The position numbers and the translations under genes were made by a program. Below the pieces are notes generated by a model. The model was given only the letters and a program-made list of their open reading frames with translations, was not told the origin of the DNA and ran no database searches. A DNA stretch of 20,120 bases from a virus, in IMG/VR virus record IMGVR_UViG_3300037189_002062, positions 1 to 20,120 of that record. One strand, 5' to 3'. Positions 19,591 through 20,120 of the stretch are shown here, one piece after another. Positions within the stretch are counted from its first letter, which is position 1, and each line of letters opens with the position of its first letter.

Positions 19591-19622
19591 GATTAATTAA
19601 GTAATAGTAATTAATATAAGAT

Positions 19623-19895
19623 ATGACTATGAACTATTTTATTGCCGCAGTCCTTCTTTACTATTTCAACGCTAATACTTTTTGGTGGGTAGGATTTGTA
19701 AGTTTAATATTTATGGAAATTGGGTTGTTAGGCTATCGTGCATACAAAGAAGCAACTAAAGAACCCATTTATGAATCAACTTTAAAAGACATTGTTAAGC
19801 TAGACGGATCGCCTTACACTTATGAAGATTTACAAAATATTTGGAATCATGGCTATCAAAACGGATATAACAACGCACATTTGACTAAACAATGA
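19623..19895 (+). CDS. Small membrane protein of unknown function
   Basis: A 90-residue protein. Residues about 4-15 (NYFIAAVLLYYF) and 20-37 (FWWVGFVSLIFMEIGLLG) are hydrophobic and could form one long or two short membrane segments; the rest (YRAYKEATKEPIYESTLKDI, YTYEDLQNIWNHGYQNGYNN) is soluble. No strong ribosome site is seen before ATG 19623; ATG 19629 is an alternative start. No family recognised. It lies in the rightward early operon and overlaps the next gene by ATGA (19892-19895), so it is co-translated with it. Confidence 0.6.
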   Translation: MTMNYFIAAVLLYYFNANTFWWVGFVSLIFMEIGLLGYRAYKEATKEPIYESTLKDIVKLDGSPYTYEDLQNIWNHGYQNGYNNAHLTKQ

Positions 19896-20120
19896 AAATT
19901 ACAGTTAAAAAAATCAAAGAAAACAAAGATGGTTCAGCCGATGTTGAAGTAAGCTATGACAAAGCTGGGTTACAGTTTTTAGTGCAACAAGGGGTTATTT
20001 GCACTTTTGTAGAGGCACTTGTACAAGAGAAAACAGGGGAGAAATACAATGTTTCAGACATTTTGGGAACTTTACCCAAGAAAAGTAGCAAAAAGGGCAG
20101 CAGAAAAGGCTTGGAACAAA
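19892..20120 (+). CDS. Early protein of unknown function, 3' end outside window
   Basis: The frame starts in the ATGA overlap and is open to the window edge (76 codons visible). The protein begins MKITVKKIKENKDGSADVEV, then SYDKAGLQFLVQQGVICTFV and KTGEKYNVSDILGTLPKKSS. The first 50 residues resemble small beta-alpha phage early proteins, but no family is recognised. From 20049 another start opens in a different frame and carries a known replication motif, so this gene probably ends soon after the window. Confidence 0.6.
   Translation, partial: MKITVKKIKENKDGSADVEVSYDKAGLQFLVQQGVICTFVEALVQEKTGEKYNVSDILGTLPKKSSKKGSRKGLEQ
20049..20120 (+). CDS. Replication initiator-like protein, N-terminal 24 residues (partial)
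   Basis: ATG 20049 follows GGGGAG (20036-20041), and the 24 visible codons contain FWELYPRKVAKRAAEKAW. This FW..YP.K..K..A..AW motif is a known signature in phage replication proteins of the lambda O / DnaT-like group and in related primosome proteins. It overlaps the previous frame by at least 72 bases. Location at the right end of the rightward early operon, after a Cro-like gene, agrees with a replication role. Only the start is visible, so the full domain set is unknown. Confidence 0.7.
   Translation, partial: MFQTFWELYPRKVAKRAAEKAWNK

Overview
The window is a contiguous piece of a tailed bacteriophage (or prophage) genome with a long-tailed, lambda/siphovirus-like plan. It is AT-rich and tightly packed, with many ATGA and TAATG stop/start overlaps. 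A gene pair for an inner-membrane spanin and a nested outer-membrane lipoprotein spanin shows that the host is a diderm (Gram-negative) bacterium. The fibre and tail modules resemble those of freshwater and marine phages of Proteobacteria, but the host genus cannot be fixed from this sequence. No integrase, terminase or capsid gene lies in the window.

Layout. Bases 1-5611 (+) hold the end of the tail-tip module: two minor tail proteins, a GNAT acetyltransferase, a large J-like tip/host-specificity protein and a tail assembly chaperone-like protein. Bases 5680-12037 (+) hold an adhesion cassette: a fibre base protein, a 1153-residue fibre with collagen-like Gly-X-Ser triplets broken by globular modules, a polyglycine-rich protein, a short fibre protein, a second glycine-rich protein and a 70-residue accessory protein. 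Bases 12039-14411 (+) form a glycan-modification group: cupin, SAM methyltransferase, GT2 glycosyltransferase with a GT9-like half-domain, and the other GT9-like half. Bases 14457-15826 (+) are the lysis cassette: two small membrane proteins (holin candidates), Rz, nested Rz1 and a GH108 muramidase.

From 15823 to 19016 all genes are on the minus strand. This is the early leftward operon(s): a 64-residue gene with no known function, an OB-fold SSB-like protein with an NDIPF tail tip, a second small gene with no known function, a PD-(D/E)XK exonuclease, a 196-residue protein, a 25-residue membrane peptide, a 64-residue membrane protein and a winged-helix regulator. The late and early strands converge with a 4-base overlap at 15823-15826.

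A short divergent control region (19017-19123) contains a 16-bp palindrome and separates the leftward operon from a rightward Cro/YdaS-like regulator that is probably made from a leaderless mRNA. To its right lies a 50% GC block of about 200 nt with many inverted repeats (candidate structured RNA or basic micropeptide), a small membrane protein, and the starts of two partial genes. The last of these carries the FWELYPRKV motif of phage replication initiators. The immunity/replication switch therefore looks lambda-like, but no separate CI gene is present between the divergent promoters.

The most interesting points are the 19376-19600 structured block, the autoregulatory palindrome with the leaderless regulator, the hidden Rz1 gene, the split GT2/GT9 glycosylation group, and the large interrupted inverted repeat at 17153-17209.
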